64,000 nt of DNA from contig CAJUEA010000002.1 of assembly GCA_910584975.1 (NCBI GenBank), positions 69,153 through 133,152 of the forward strand. The letters run 5' to 3'. This document shows positions 34,085-43,441 of the stretch, piece after piece. The notes under the pieces were generated by a model. The model was not told the DNA's origin, made no database searches, and was given only the letters and a program-made list of their open reading frames with translations. This stretch comes from an uncultured Christensenella sp. GTDB taxonomy: Bacteria; Bacillota; Clostridia; Christensenellales; UBA3700. Position numbers and translations under genes: made by a program. Numbering within the stretch: position 1 is the stretch's first letter; the number at the start of each line of letters is the position of its first letter.

Positions 34085-35926
34085 TTATTTTTCTCTTGCT
34101 TTAATCACGCCTGTTTTTAAATCGTCTCTCATTCTTTCTTTGTGGTCAAGAATTTTTTTGCGTATTCTTATTGATTGAGGAGTAATTTCCAAAAGTTCGT
34201 TATTTTCAATAAATTCAATTGCCTCTTCAAGAGAGAAAATTCTTGGTCTTTGCAATTTCAATGCGTCGTCACTACCTGATGCACGGGTGTTTGTAAGGTG
34301 TTTTTCCTTGCAAATGTTAACCACAAGATCTTCAGATTTAGGGGAGTAGCCAATTACCATACCTGCATAAACAGGCTCTCCCGGATTAATGAAAAGTGTG
34401 CCACGCTCTTGTGCTGCGTTCAAGCCGTAACCTGTGGCTTTTCCTGTTTCAAAGGAGACAAGTGAACCATTGCTACGCCTTGGGATATCGCCTTTATAAG
34501 GCTCAAAACCTGCAAATAATGTGTTGATAATTCCTTCGCCTTTTGTATCTGTCAAAAAGTCACTGCGATAGCCGATAAGTCCGCGTGTCGGAATTGCAAA
34601 TTCCAGTCTTATTCTTGATGCAACAGGAGTCATATTTATAAGTTCTGCACGCCTGTTGCCAAGTTTTTCCATTACTGTACCCACATAATCGTTTGGAACA
34701 TCAATGATAACTTTTTCAATAGGCTCAAACTTTTTGCCGTCAATGATTTTGTTCATTACTTTTGGGGTGCCAACCATAAATTCATAGCCTTCACGACGCA
34801 TATTTTCAATAAGGATGGAAAGATGAATTTCTCCTCTTCCTGCCACCATAAAGCTGTCTTTGGTGTCTCCGTCGCGAACTCTTAGGGAAACATCACGCAA
34901 TAATTCCTTGTAAAGTCTGTCGCGCAAGTTTCTTGAAGTTACAAATTTGCCTTCTTTGCCTGCAAATGGGCTGTTGTTTACCAAAAACTCCATTTCCAAG
35001 GTTGGTTCAGAAACATTCACAAAAGGCAATGGCTCTGGATTTGAAACATCACAAATTGTGTTGCCTATGTTTATGCCTTCAATTCCTGATACGCAAACGA
35101 TATCTCCCACAGAAGCAGTGTTTGTGGAAACTCTGTTTAAGTTTTCAATTTCATAAAGATTGCTGATTTTTGAAGTGTAACCAATAAAACTTGGGTTGTT
35201 GTCGCAAATTGCCACATTTGTGTTCACTTTGCAAGTGCCTCTGGTAATTCTTCCAATGCCAATTCGTCCAACATAATCGTTGTAGTCAATTGAGGAAATC
35301 AAAAGTTGTAGTGGAGCATTTTCATCTCCTTCTGGGCAAGGTATAAAGTCCATAATTGTGTCAAACAAAGGTATCAAATCTTTGCCGGGAACATTTGGAT
35401 CTAAAGTTGCAGTGCCACTTCTGCCTGAGCAGTAAACAATAGGGTAGTCAAGTGCCTCATCGCCTGCACCAAGGTCAAGCAACAAATCAAGCACTTCTTC
35501 CTCAACTTCGCCAAGTCTTGCATCTGGCTTGTCAATTTTGTTTACGCAAATGATAACTTTAAGGTTCATTTCCAAAGCTTTTGACAAAACAAATCTTGTT
35601 TGTGGCATTGTACCTTCAAAAGCATCCACAAGCAAAACAACGCCGTCAATCATCTTCAAAACACGCTCAACCTCTCCACCAAAGTCTGCATGCCCTGGGG
35701 TGTCGATAATGTTGATTTTTGCATCTTTATATCTTACAGATGTGTTTTTTGCAAGAATTGTTATTCCTCTTTCTTTTTCAATGTCGTTGTTATCCATAAC
35801 TCGCTCAGGAGCAATCTGATTTTCTCTGAAAGCACCACATTGTTTTAGCATAGCATCAACAAGAGTAGTCTTGCCGTGGTCTACATGGGCGATTATTGCA
35901 ATGTTTCTTAAATCTTTTCTCTGCAT
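34085..35926 (-). CDS. typA: Ribosome-associated translational GTPase TypA/BipA
   Basis: An EF-G-like GTPase that helps 50S assembly, especially in stress or cold. The 613-aa protein has G1 AHVDHGKT near residue 13, G2 with GITI, G3 DTPGHADF, G4 NKIDK, and the TypA-specific C-terminal region ('PTRGLIGYRSDFLTDTKGEG'). No truncation. It is transcribed alone toward the bidirectional terminator shared with cwlD. Confidence 0.97.
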   Translation of the reverse strand: MQRKDLRNIAIIAHVDHGKTTLVDAMLKQCGAFRENQIAPERVMDNNDIEKERGITILAKNTSVRYKDAKINIIDTPGHADFGGEVERVLKMIDGVVLLVDAFEGTMPQTRFVLSKALEMNLKVIICVNKIDKPDARLGEVEEEVLDLLLDLGAGDEALDYPIVYCSGRSGTATLDPNVPGKDLIPLFDTIMDFIPCPEGDENAPLQLLISSIDYNDYVGRIGIGRITRGTCKVNTNVAICDNNPSFIGYTSKISNLYEIENLNRVSTNTASVGDIVCVSGIEGINIGNTICDVSNPEPLPFVNVSEPTLEMEFLVNNSPFAGKEGKFVTSRNLRDRLYKELLRDVSLRVRDGDTKDSFMVAGRGEIHLSILIENMRREGYEFMVGTPKVMNKIIDGKKFEPIEKVIIDVPNDYVGTVMEKLGNRRAELINMTPVASRIRLEFAIPTRGLIGYRSDFLTDTKGEGIINTLFAGFEPYKGDIPRRSNGSLVSFETGKATGYGLNAAQERGTLFINPGEPVYAGMVIGYSPKSEDLVVNICKEKHLTNTRASGSDDALKLQRPRIFSLEEAIEFIENNELLEITPQSIRIRKKILDHKERMRDDLKTGVIKAREK

Positions 35927-36143
35927 AATAAATTCCTTGAAAAATTTTGTTAAATTTAGTGTTATTTTTGCTGAAACATCCAGCTATATTCTGCTGAAAA
36001 TTTCAGTTTTTGCTAAAATTTGTTTTAATCCTTATAAGTATACACCATTTTGACAAAAAAGCATAATACTTTTATTATGTTTTTTCAAATTTTTGATATT
36101 TTGCAAAATATTTAAAGCATAATGTTAGTTTTAAATGAGTTTT

Positions 36144-36154
36144 TGTGCTATAAT
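36144..36154 (+). promoter_or_regulatory. Extended -10 promoter of flavoprotein pair
   Basis: TTGTGC-TATAAT with the -10 at 36149-36154; no clear -35. It is the same block as before the isochorismatase-like gene at 10190. The 280-base gap to typA is otherwise AT-rich and empty. Confidence 0.5.
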
Positions 36155-36205
36155 AAATTGTAAACAACAATTTTAATCACTTTTTGTGCTTAAAAGGAGA
36201 GGAGT

Positions 36206-37315
36206 ATGTTTGATTTTGCTATAATCGGTGGTGGTGCAAGTGGAATTTATGCAAGCATTTTGCTTGCAAAAAAAGGCTATTCTGTGGCACTTTTTGAGGC
36301 AAATGACAGAATTGGAAAAAAATTACTTGCCACAGGAAATGGAAAATGCAACCTAAGCAATGTGGATATAAAAGCAGAATTTTACAATACCAACGCTGTG
36401 GACGAAATTGTGAGCAATTTTGATATGCAAGGTGAAATGCTAAAGCTTGGACTTGTTACAAAAGTGAAAAGTGGCAGAATTTATCCTTATAGCGAGCAAT
36501 CAAACAATGTGCTTAATGTGCTGCTTTGCAATCTTCAAAGATACGGCGTTAAAATTTTGACAAATCATAATGTGCAAGAAATCAAGGTGGATGAAAACTA
36601 TACAATTATAACAAACAATGGGCAAATTAAGTGCAAAAGAGTTTGTCTTGCAACTGGCAGTATTGCATCTTTTGGAATGGATAGCCTTGGTTTGTACAAA
36701 AAGTTTGGCTGTGTGATTAAGAAAAATAATCCTTCGCTGGCACCTTTGATTGCAACAAAGCTAGAAAGTATTAAAGGACTTGCAGGGGTAAGACAAGAGG
36801 CAAAAGTCAGTCTTTACACAGGGGATAACCTTATTGCTTTTGAGAGTGGAGAAGTGCAGTTTAGAAAAGATGGAATATCTGGCATTGTCATTATGAATAT
36901 GTCAGCAAAAATGTGTTGGAATAACATTTCGGATGCAGTTTGTTATCTTGATTTTATGCCCGATTATTCTTATGCACAAGTGGAAGAATTTTTGCAAAAC
37001 AACATAACAGCACAATTTGGTATTTTAAACAAAAATATTATGCAAAACGCTTCGAAATATGGCGTTAATGGCATAAAAAAATACCCAATAAGTGTAAAGA
37101 GAAGTGAGGATTTTAAACTTGCACAGGTTGCAAGTGGTGGGCTTGATATTAGTCAATTTGATTTGAAAACTATGTGTTTGAAAACGGATAAAAATCTTTA
37201 CGCTATCGGCGAGGCACTTGATGTGGATGGCTTGTGTGGTGGTTACAATTTGCACTGGGCATTTGCCTCTGCGTATAATTTTGCAAAGGAGTTTGATTAT
37301 GTTGCAAAAGCTTAA
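36206..37315 (+). CDS. HI0933/BaiN-family FAD-binding oxidoreductase
   Basis: A 369-aa flavoprotein with the dinucleotide-binding motif IIGGGASGIYAS at residues 6-17, 'RIGKKLLATGNGKCNLSN' and a C-terminal FAD motif ending 'YAIGEALDVDGLCGGYNLHWAFASA'. The HI0933 family includes BaiN, a bile-acid-related reductase, and general 'aminoacetone oxidase' annotations; the physiological substrate is mostly unknown. It is somewhat shorter than the usual 400-420 aa. It overlaps the next flavoprotein by 17 bases, so the two are coupled. Confidence 0.82.
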   Translation: MFDFAIIGGGASGIYASILLAKKGYSVALFEANDRIGKKLLATGNGKCNLSNVDIKAEFYNTNAVDEIVSNFDMQGEMLKLGLVTKVKSGRIYPYSEQSNNVLNVLLCNLQRYGVKILTNHNVQEIKVDENYTIITNNGQIKCKRVCLATGSIASFGMDSLGLYKKFGCVIKKNNPSLAPLIATKLESIKGLAGVRQEAKVSLYTGDNLIAFESGEVQFRKDGISGIVIMNMSAKMCWNNISDAVCYLDFMPDYSYAQVEEFLQNNITAQFGILNKNIMQNASKYGVNGIKKYPISVKRSEDFKLAQVASGGLDISQFDLKTMCLKTDKNLYAIGEALDVDGLCGGYNLHWAFASAYNFAKEFDYVAKA

Positions 37316-38840
37316 CAATTTAAGACTGCCGATTGATTTTGAGATGAGTGATTTGCAAAGCATTGTCAAAAAGAAAATTGGGGATTACAAATTTGTAAAA
37401 ATAGATAAATTGTCATTAGACAGCAGAAAGAAAAATGACATACACTATGTGGCAAGTGTTGTGGTAGACGGAAAACCTAATCATAATTTGATTGATTATA
37501 AAAAGCCAAAGGTCAGTGTGCAAGAGCTTGTGGATTGCAAAGTAAAAGTAACAAGCCGTCCTGTTATTGTTGGCAGTGGTCCAAGTGGTATGTTTGCAGG
37601 ATTAGTACTTGCGTATTATGGACTTAAGCCAATCATTTTTGAAGGTGGCGAAAGTGTGGATAAACGCTCGAAAATCGTCACTAAATTCAATTTAGGTGGA
37701 GAACTTGACGAGACAACTAATATTCAGTTTGGCGAAGGTGGTGCAGGAACTTTTTCTGACGGAAAGCTTAACACAGGCATTTCAAGCGAGTTTATTTCAG
37801 TGGTGCTAAATGAGTTTGTAAGGCATGGTGCAACGCAGGATATTCTGTATTTATCCAAGCCTCACATTGGCACAGACATTTTGAAAAAAGTGGTAAAAAA
37901 TATTCGTAACACAATAGAAAGTCTTGGTGGAGAATATAAGTTTAACAGCAAGGTGGATGAGTTTGTTATCAACAATGGAAGAGTTGTTGGGGTAAAAGCT
38001 TGTGGTGTAACTTATGATTGCGACAATGTAATTTTGGCTTGTGGACATTCTGCAAGAGATACTATTCGCAAATTGCATCTGCAAGGTGTTGCTATGAGTG
38101 CAAAGGCTTTTGCTGTTGGTGCAAGAGTCGAGCATAATCAGCAGCTGATTGATAAAGGTCAGTATGGAGGCGCAAAGGGTTTGCCACCTGCTGATTACAA
38201 ATTGTCACACAGATTGAACAATGGTAATGGTTGTTTTACTTTTTGTATGTGTCCAGGTGGCTATGTTATGCCGTCTATGAGCGAGAAAAATACGATTGTC
38301 ACAAATGGTATGAGTGAGTACAAAAGAGATAGTGGCTTTGCAAATTCTGCTGTGTTGGTGGGTATTACTCCAGATGATTATGGCAAAGGCGTTTTTGACG
38401 GAATTGTTTTGCAAGAAAGTTTGGAGAAAAAGGCTTTTGAGTTTGGGAAAAACTATGCAGCACCTGCTGTTAGAGTGGAGGATTTTGTTTGTGGAAGAGT
38501 GTCAAAAGATTTGGCAAATTACAAAACAACTTATTCGCGTGGATTGATTAATGCCGATTTTCAGCGTATTTTTGACAAAGATATTCTTGATGGTATGCGT
38601 GAAGGCATTGTGGCATTTGGTCGCAAAATCAATGGATTTGACAAAAATGGCATTTTGATTGGTGTGGAAAGCAGGTCATCTTCTCCTGTCAGAATTGAGC
38701 GTGACGAGAGTGGTATGTCAAACATCAAAGGCTTGTATCCTTGTGGTGAAGGCGCAGGTTATGCGGGTGGCATCACATCAAGTGCAGTGGATGGAATTAA
38801 AACGGCGTTGAAGCTTGTGCAAAACAATAAACAAAATTAA
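37299..38840 (+). CDS. FAD-dependent dehydrogenase (COG2509 type)
   Basis: A 513-aa flavoprotein. About 85 N-terminal residues are a small alpha/beta domain ('LRLPIDFEMSDLQSIVKKKIGDYKF'), then the Rossmann motif VIVGSGPSGMFAGLVLA. Later segments are FGEGGAGTFSDGKL and 'GLYPCGEGAGYAGGITSSAVDG' at the C-terminus. These identify the uncharacterised COG2509 dehydrogenases. The ATG at 37299 has AAAGGAG seven bases upstream; the longer upstream frame is only overlap with the previous gene. Pairing with a BaiN-like protein suggests a shared redox task. Confidence 0.85.
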   Translation: MLQKLNNLRLPIDFEMSDLQSIVKKKIGDYKFVKIDKLSLDSRKKNDIHYVASVVVDGKPNHNLIDYKKPKVSVQELVDCKVKVTSRPVIVGSGPSGMFAGLVLAYYGLKPIIFEGGESVDKRSKIVTKFNLGGELDETTNIQFGEGGAGTFSDGKLNTGISSEFISVVLNEFVRHGATQDILYLSKPHIGTDILKKVVKNIRNTIESLGGEYKFNSKVDEFVINNGRVVGVKACGVTYDCDNVILACGHSARDTIRKLHLQGVAMSAKAFAVGARVEHNQQLIDKGQYGGAKGLPPADYKLSHRLNNGNGCFTFCMCPGGYVMPSMSEKNTIVTNGMSEYKRDSGFANSAVLVGITPDDYGKGVFDGIVLQESLEKKAFEFGKNYAAPAVRVEDFVCGRVSKDLANYKTTYSRGLINADFQRIFDKDILDGMREGIVAFGRKINGFDKNGILIGVESRSSSPVRIERDESGMSNIKGLYPCGEGAGYAGGITSSAVDGIKTALKLVQNNKQN

Positions 38841-39066
38841 AGCCCAAAACAACATTAATATTTGCTATTTGTCAAATTAACATTTTAGTTTTATGGATAA
38901 AATGTTATATATAAGCATTTTGCAATAATATAATAATTGAGTGTTACATTTTGATATACTAGTGTTTACAAGCAAAATATATTATTTTTTTAGTAGTATT
39001 TGCTTTGATTAATTTTAGTAATGTGTTAGAATATGTAAGATTAAAAAGCAAAGTTGGAGAATTGAA

Positions 39067-39753
39067 TTGAAATATAGTCAGCAAGAACTGGAGCAGAGAA
39101 TTAAAAAATTGCCCGTTTACACAGAAAGGGAAGAAAGGCTAAACATTATTACACATATGATTGGTGCAGTTATAGGTGTGATTGGCTTTGTCATTATGCT
39201 GACACTTGCAATAATCAAAACTACAAAAGATATAATGAATTTTATTGATATAATTTCAGCAATCGTCTTTGGTGGCTCTATGATTGCACTTTACACAATG
39301 AGTAGCGTATATCACAGCGAAAAAGATATGGGAAAACGCGTTTACAAACAAAAATCTGACCACCTTAGCATAAATATTTTGATTGCAGGCAGTTGCAGTG
39401 CTTTTATGATTTCAGGACTAAGAAACAATATCGGATATATATTGATAAGTTGTGTTTGGGCACTTAGTATTTTGAGCATGATACTCAACTGGATAAATGT
39501 CAAAAAATTTAGGGCAGTCACAATGGTAATCTACATTTTGACAGGTTGGTCACCAATATTTGTGGTAAATTACATAATTTCAATTTGTGGGATTGGTTGT
39601 TTTGCAGTTGTGCTTAGTGGTGGTTTGTGCTATACTTTCGGACTTATTTTTTATGCTATCAAAAAAGAATTTATGCATTCGATATGGCATATGTTTGTGC
39701 TTGCAGGCAGCATTTTGCACATTGTTGGTGCATGCGTTTATGTGTTTGCTTAA
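39067..39753 (+). CDS. Hemolysin III/PAQR-family membrane protein
   Basis: A seven-membrane-segment protein of 228 aa. The conserved polar residues of the family are present: E/N/TH at the first segment (ERLNIITHMIG), SSVYHS, KSDHLSI and the final HSIWHMFVLAGSILH, which together form the proposed zinc hydrolase-like site. Despite the name, these proteins are probably lipid-modifying or membrane-homeostasis enzymes. The start is TTG at 39067 with GGAG seven bases before; no in-frame ATG precedes the family N-terminus. A TTGATT...TAGAAT promoter-like pair at 39005-39032 has a 16-base spacer. Confidence 0.88.
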   Translation: MKYSQQELEQRIKKLPVYTEREERLNIITHMIGAVIGVIGFVIMLTLAIIKTTKDIMNFIDIISAIVFGGSMIALYTMSSVYHSEKDMGKRVYKQKSDHLSINILIAGSCSAFMISGLRNNIGYILISCVWALSILSMILNWINVKKFRAVTMVIYILTGWSPIFVVNYIISICGIGCFAVVLSGGLCYTFGLIFYAIKKEFMHSIWHMFVLAGSILHIVGACVYVFA

Positions 39754-39806
39754 TTGCCACAAACTGGCTAAATTTTAAATAAATTTGAATTTTTTATATT
39801 AAATTA

Positions 39807-39835
39807 TAGACAAAAACAATTTTTTATGCTATATT
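39807..39835 (+). promoter_or_regulatory. Ferredoxin gene promoter
   Basis: TAGACA (39807-39812), 17-base spacer ending TGC, TATATT (39830-39835): extended -10 type with a leader of about 30 bases. Confidence 0.65.
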
Positions 39836-39873
39836 AATATAAACATAAATGACATTTAAAAGGAGAAAAAACA

Positions 39874-40044
39874 ATGGCATATGTAATTAACGATTCATGC
39901 ATTTCTTGTGGTGCTTGTGCAGATCAATGTCCTGTAAGCGCTATCAGTGAGGGAGATACTCAATATAATATTGATGCAGAAACTTGCATTTCTTGTGGCG
40001 CTTGTGCAGATCAATGCCCAGTAAATGCAATTGCAGAGGACTAA
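39874..40044 (+). CDS. Clostridial 2[4Fe-4S] ferredoxin
   Basis: A 56-aa low-potential electron carrier. Eight cysteines form two complete cluster motifs, CISCGACADQCP at residues 9-20 and again at 38-49. The ATG follows AAAGGAG. The two halves are almost identical at DNA level over about 35 bases, showing internal duplication. In anaerobes it serves pyruvate:ferredoxin oxidoreductase, hydrogenase and radical SAM enzymes. It stands alone with its own promoter. Confidence 0.97.
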   Translation: MAYVINDSCISCGACADQCPVSAISEGDTQYNIDAETCISCGACADQCPVNAIAED

Positions 40045-40399
40045 TTTGTTTTTCAGCATTAGGGCGCGCAGTTTTGCCGTCCTAATTGCAAATTAAGTCA
40101 ATTTAAATTTTTAGCAAAAAGTTTTTTACAAGGTTGAAATTAAAAAAAATGGCAATAAAGTGTTATAAAGATTTAGTATTGCCATATTTGAGAAATACAA
40201 TTTATATTTTCAGCTTTTGATTATTAAAAATAAATAATACTTAATTTATGTTTGATAATGTTTGATTAACCTTTAAATCATACATTATTAATATTTTTTT
40301 GTAAGTTGGTCAGCACAAAAAAGTTATTATGCTGACTTATATCATATTGTGATTAGTTTACATATAATACACTAACGCAATAAGAAATATGGAGGAATT
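40045..40399 (+). other. Gap with three hairpins between ferredoxin gene and greA
   Basis: No gene is seen. Three inverted repeats occur: 40058-40086 (ATTAGGGCG/CGTCCTAAT, no T tract), 40149-40185 (perfect ATGGCAATA/TATTGCCAT with a 19-base loop) and 40303-40338 (GTCAGCA/TGCTGAC). The first two probably end ferredoxin transcription. TATAAT at 40363-40368 is a likely greA -10 box. A small RNA cannot be excluded. Confidence 0.45.
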
Positions 40400-40885
40400 A
40401 TGCAAAATACAACTATTTTTACAAAAGAAGGTTATGATGCTTGCTATGCGGAATATCGTGAGCTTGTGGATGTGAAAAGAAGAGAAGCATCAGAAAAAAT
40501 CAAGGTTGCCAGAGAGTATGGCGATTTGAGCGAAAATGCAGAGTATGACGCTGCCAAAGAAGAACAAGCAATGATTGAGGCAAGAATTAAGGAGTTGGAG
40601 GCTAAACTTTCCAACTACGAAATTATTGACGAGTCAAAAATTAGAAATGACATTGTCAGCATTGGCTCTTTCGTAAAAGTATTGGATAAAGAATTTGACG
40701 AGGAAGAAGTTTATCAAATTGTCGGCAGTACAGAGGCTGACATCAATTTGAATCGTATCAGCAACAATTCGCCAATGGCAACTGCTTTGCTTGGCAAAAA
40801 GAAGGGCGATACAGTGCGTGTTGCAACACCACAAGCTACTTTTGAAGTTACAATTCTTGAAATCAGCAAGGACAAAATCAACTAA
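40400..40885 (+). CDS. greA: Transcription elongation factor GreA
   Basis: Rescues backtracked RNA polymerase by inserting its coiled coil into the secondary channel. The 161-aa length is standard. The coiled-coil tip holds the acidic catalytic pair in GDLSENAEYDAAKE (near residues 41-54) and the C-terminal FKBP-like domain ends the protein ('LLGKKKGDTVRVATP'). GGAGG precedes the ATG. It is followed after 15 bases by lysS, the common greA-lysS operon of Firmicutes. Confidence 0.97.
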   Translation: MQNTTIFTKEGYDACYAEYRELVDVKRREASEKIKVAREYGDLSENAEYDAAKEEQAMIEARIKELEAKLSNYEIIDESKIRNDIVSIGSFVKVLDKEFDEEEVYQIVGSTEADINLNRISNNSPMATALLGKKKGDTVRVATPQATFEVTILEISKDKIN

Positions 40886-40900
40886 GCACGAGGAGTGAAT

Positions 40901-42382
40901 ATGGACGCAAATAACCAAGTGGAATTGGATTTAAATGATATAATCAAGGCAAGACACGAAAAGTTGGCACGCCTTGTAGAAATGGATAAAAATCCTTATG
41001 AAATTGTTAAGTTTGATAAGGATACCGATGCTATGCAAATTAAAAATAATTTTGACAGCTATGACGGCAAGGAAGTTACTCTTGCAGGTCGTATGATAAG
41101 CCGCAGAATTATGGGAAAGGCAAGCTTTGCCAATCTTTTGGACGGAACAGGTAGCATTCAGCTTTATGTCAGCAAAAATGACATTGGCGAGGAGGATTAT
41201 GCTGAGTTTAAAAAATTTGACATTGGTGATATCATTGGCGTAACAGGCAAGGTGTTCACAACCAAAACAGGCGAAATCAGTGTTCATTCAACAGCTGTTA
41301 GCTTGCTTTCAAAATCACTTTTGCCATTGCCTGAAAAATATCACGGTTTGACAAATACTGATATGCGTTATCGTCAAAGATATGTTGATTTGATTGCAAA
41401 TCCTGAAGTTAAAAAAACATTTATCACAAGGTCAAAAATTATTAGCAGCATAAGGACTTTTCTTGATGCAAGAGGATTTCTTGAGGTGGAAACACCAATT
41501 TTGAATACTATTCCTGGTGGTGCAAGTGCAAGACCATTTATCACTCATCACAACACTTTGGATATAGATATGTATATGCGTATTGCTCCAGAGCTGTATT
41601 TAAAAAGACTTATTGTCGGTGGCTTTGAAAGAGTTTATGAAATCGGCAGACTTTTCAGAAATGAGGGAATGGATACAAAACATAATCCAGAATTTACAAC
41701 TGTTGAATTGTATCAAGCATACACAGATTACAATGGAATGATGGATTTAACGGAAGATTTGTTCAATTTTATTGCAGACACTGTTATCGGTAGCAAAACA
41801 ATAAGCTATCAAGGCACACAAATCAATATTGGAGACAAGTGGAAACGCATTTCTATGCTTGAGTTGGTTCGTGAGGAAACAGGCATTGATTTTGAAAATA
41901 TGCCACTTGAGGAGTGCATTGCAAAGGCAAACGCTATTGGTGTGGAATTTGCTGACAATGTAACATGGGGCAAAGCACTTTATGAAGTGTTTGACCAAAA
42001 GATTGAGGAAAAATTGATTCAACCAACTTTTGTTACAGATTATCCTGTTGAGGTGTCTCCACTTGCAAAACGCAAAAAGAGCGACCCAAGACTTACTGAA
42101 AGATTTGAGTTTTTCATTTATTCAAGAGAAATGGGTAATGCTTTTTCTGAGCTTAATGACCCAATTGACCAAAAAGGTAGATTTATGGCACAAGTTAAGG
42201 AAAGAGAGGCAGGCGACGACGAGGCTCAAATGATGGATGAGGACTTTGTTACAGCACTTGAATATGGTATGCCACCAACAGGTGGATTGGGAATTGGTAT
42301 CGACAGATTGGTTATGTTGTTTACTGATGAGGCAAGCATAAGAGATGTTTTGTTGTTCCCAACAATGAAACCTATCGGCTAA
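40901..42382 (+). CDS. lysS: Lysyl-tRNA synthetase, class II
   Basis: Charges tRNA-Lys. The 493-aa protein has an N-terminal OB-fold anticodon-binding domain (about 50-140, '[32 protein letters not shown]') and the class II core with motif 2 [15 protein letters not shown] and motif 3 [12 protein letters not shown]. The ATG at 40901 with AGGAG at 40891-40895 is chosen over an upstream GTG. A terminator follows within 15 bases. Confidence 0.97.
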   Translation: MDANNQVELDLNDIIKARHEKLARLVEMDKNPYEIVKFDKDTDAMQIKNNFDSYDGKEVTLAGRMISRRIMGKASFANLLDGTGSIQLYVSKNDIGEEDYAEFKKFDIGDIIGVTGKVFTTKTGEISVHSTAVSLLSKSLLPLPEKYHGLTNTDMRYRQRYVDLIANPEVKKTFITRSKIISSIRTFLDARGFLEVETPILNTIPGGASARPFITHHNTLDIDMYMRIAPELYLKRLIVGGFERVYEIGRLFRNEGMDTKHNPEFTTVELYQAYTDYNGMMDLTEDLFNFIADTVIGSKTISYQGTQINIGDKWKRISMLELVREETGIDFENMPLEECIAKANAIGVEFADNVTWGKALYEVFDQKIEEKLIQPTFVTDYPVEVSPLAKRKKSDPRLTERFEFFIYSREMGNAFSELNDPIDQKGRFMAQVKEREAGDDEAQMMDEDFVTALEYGMPPTGGLGIGIDRLVMLFTDEASIRDVLLFPTMKPIG

Positions 42383-42392
42383 AATAAATATA

Positions 42393-42425
42393 AAAACACT
42401 CTTGATTTTGTTAAGAGTGTTTTTT
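42393..42425 (+). terminator. Rho-independent terminator of greA-lysS
   Basis: Arms AAACACTCTT and AAGAGTGTTT with a 9-base loop, then more T. Immediately after the lysS stop. Confidence 0.92.
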
Positions 42426-42512
42426 AATGCTTTTAGTAAAGAAAATCAAAGTTTATTTTTTTCTGCAAAAACTTAAAAAATATTATAAAAATTATACTGA
42501 CAATTTTAATCA

Positions 42513-42550
42513 AAAAAATGCTAATGTAATGTTCAAGGTTAGCATTTTTT
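42513..42550. terminator. Terminator-like hairpin, probably for the minus-strand ABC operon
   Basis: Perfect arms AAAAAATGCTAA/TTAGCATTTTTT around a 14-base loop, symmetrical so usable in both directions. It lies 150 bases after the stop of the ATPase gene (minus strand). Between it and that stop there are tandem AT-rich copies of TTATGAATTAATTT (42600-42645). Confidence 0.75.
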
Positions 42551-42701
42551 ACATGTGGTTATTTTTTATTTTCGTTTAATTATATATGTATTAAGTTATA
42601 TTTATGTATTAATTTTATGAATTAATTTTATGAATTAAATTTATAAATGCACTAAAAATAGTGAGATATTTGCCTAATTTGTGATTAAGAGCAGGGAAGA
42701 A

Positions 42702-43376
42702 TTATTCTTGAATAATTCCGTCTACTATTGTGACAATTTTATCCATTTTGTTTGCAACATTTATGTCGTGGGTAACTACAATTATTGTTTTGCCTTGCTT
42801 TTGCAAATCTTTAAGCAGTTCAATGATTTCGCTTGCAGTTTTGCTGTCCAGTGCAGATGTTGGCTCGTCTGCAAGCACCACATCAGGAGCATTAACAATG
42901 GCTCTTGCAATGGCAACCCTTTGTTTTTGTCCACCAGAAAGGTCGCGGACTTTTTTGTTTTTCAGTTCTGTTATTTTCAAGCGATAGAGTATGGTGTTGA
43001 TTCTATCTTTTTGTTCCTTTGATTTATATTTTTTGCTAAACAGCAATGGCACTTGTATGTTATTGAAAACCTTGTCACTTTCAATCAAACCATAAGATTG
43101 CAAAATAAACCCGAAGACACTATTTCTTATTTCAGCAAGTTGTGTTGCGTTTTTTGAGGTGATATTTTCTCCATTCAAAAAATATTCTCCGTCAGTAAAG
43201 TTATCCAAACAACCTATGATATTAAGCAAGGTGGATTTACCACTGCCGGAAACACCCATAATGGCAATGCTATCGCCTTTGTTTATTGTAAGATTAACTC
43301 CTTGCAGAGCGTGCACCTCATTTTGCTTGCCTTCATTGTATTTTTTATGAATGTTTTTCAAATTTATAATTTCCAT
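42702..43376 (-). CDS. MacB/LolD-type ABC transporter ATPase
   Basis: A 224-aa nucleotide-binding subunit. Walker A GVSGSGKST near residue 40, Q-loop region 'VFGFILQSYGLIESDKVFNN', signature LSGGQKQR near 140, Walker B VVLADEPTSALD and the switch His in VVTHD are all present. It is the last gene of a minus-strand operon of a secreted protein, two MacB-like permeases and this ATPase. It drives export or resistance against an extracytoplasmic peptide. Confidence 0.92.
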   Translation of the reverse strand: MEIINLKNIHKKYNEGKQNEVHALQGVNLTINKGDSIAIMGVSGSGKSTLLNIIGCLDNFTDGEYFLNGENITSKNATQLAEIRNSVFGFILQSYGLIESDKVFNNIQVPLLFSKKYKSKEQKDRINTILYRLKITELKNKKVRDLSGGQKQRVAIARAIVNAPDVVLADEPTSALDSKTASEIIELLKDLQKQGKTIIVVTHDINVANKMDKIVTIVDGIIQE

Positions 43377-43406
43377 AATCCCTCTTTACAATTTTTTATT
43401 TTTGCA

Positions 43407-43437
43407 TTTAGTGTCGATTTTTGAATGATATTTTGAG
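43407..43437. repeat. Short dispersed intergenic motif, copy 2
   Basis: CATTTAGTGTCGATTTTTGA followed by ATGATATTTTGA. The copy at 61296-61327 differs at only a few positions, and a shorter copy is at 30401-30425. Here it sits in the 65-base gap between the permease and ATPase genes, within an operon. Confidence 0.45.
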
Positions 43438-43441
43438 ATTA

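Noticed and set aside
40045..40399. A structured small RNA between the ferredoxin gene and greA
   Set aside because: Three hairpins exist but no promoter plus terminator pair bounds them and no known RNA family is recognised; kept only as a gap description.
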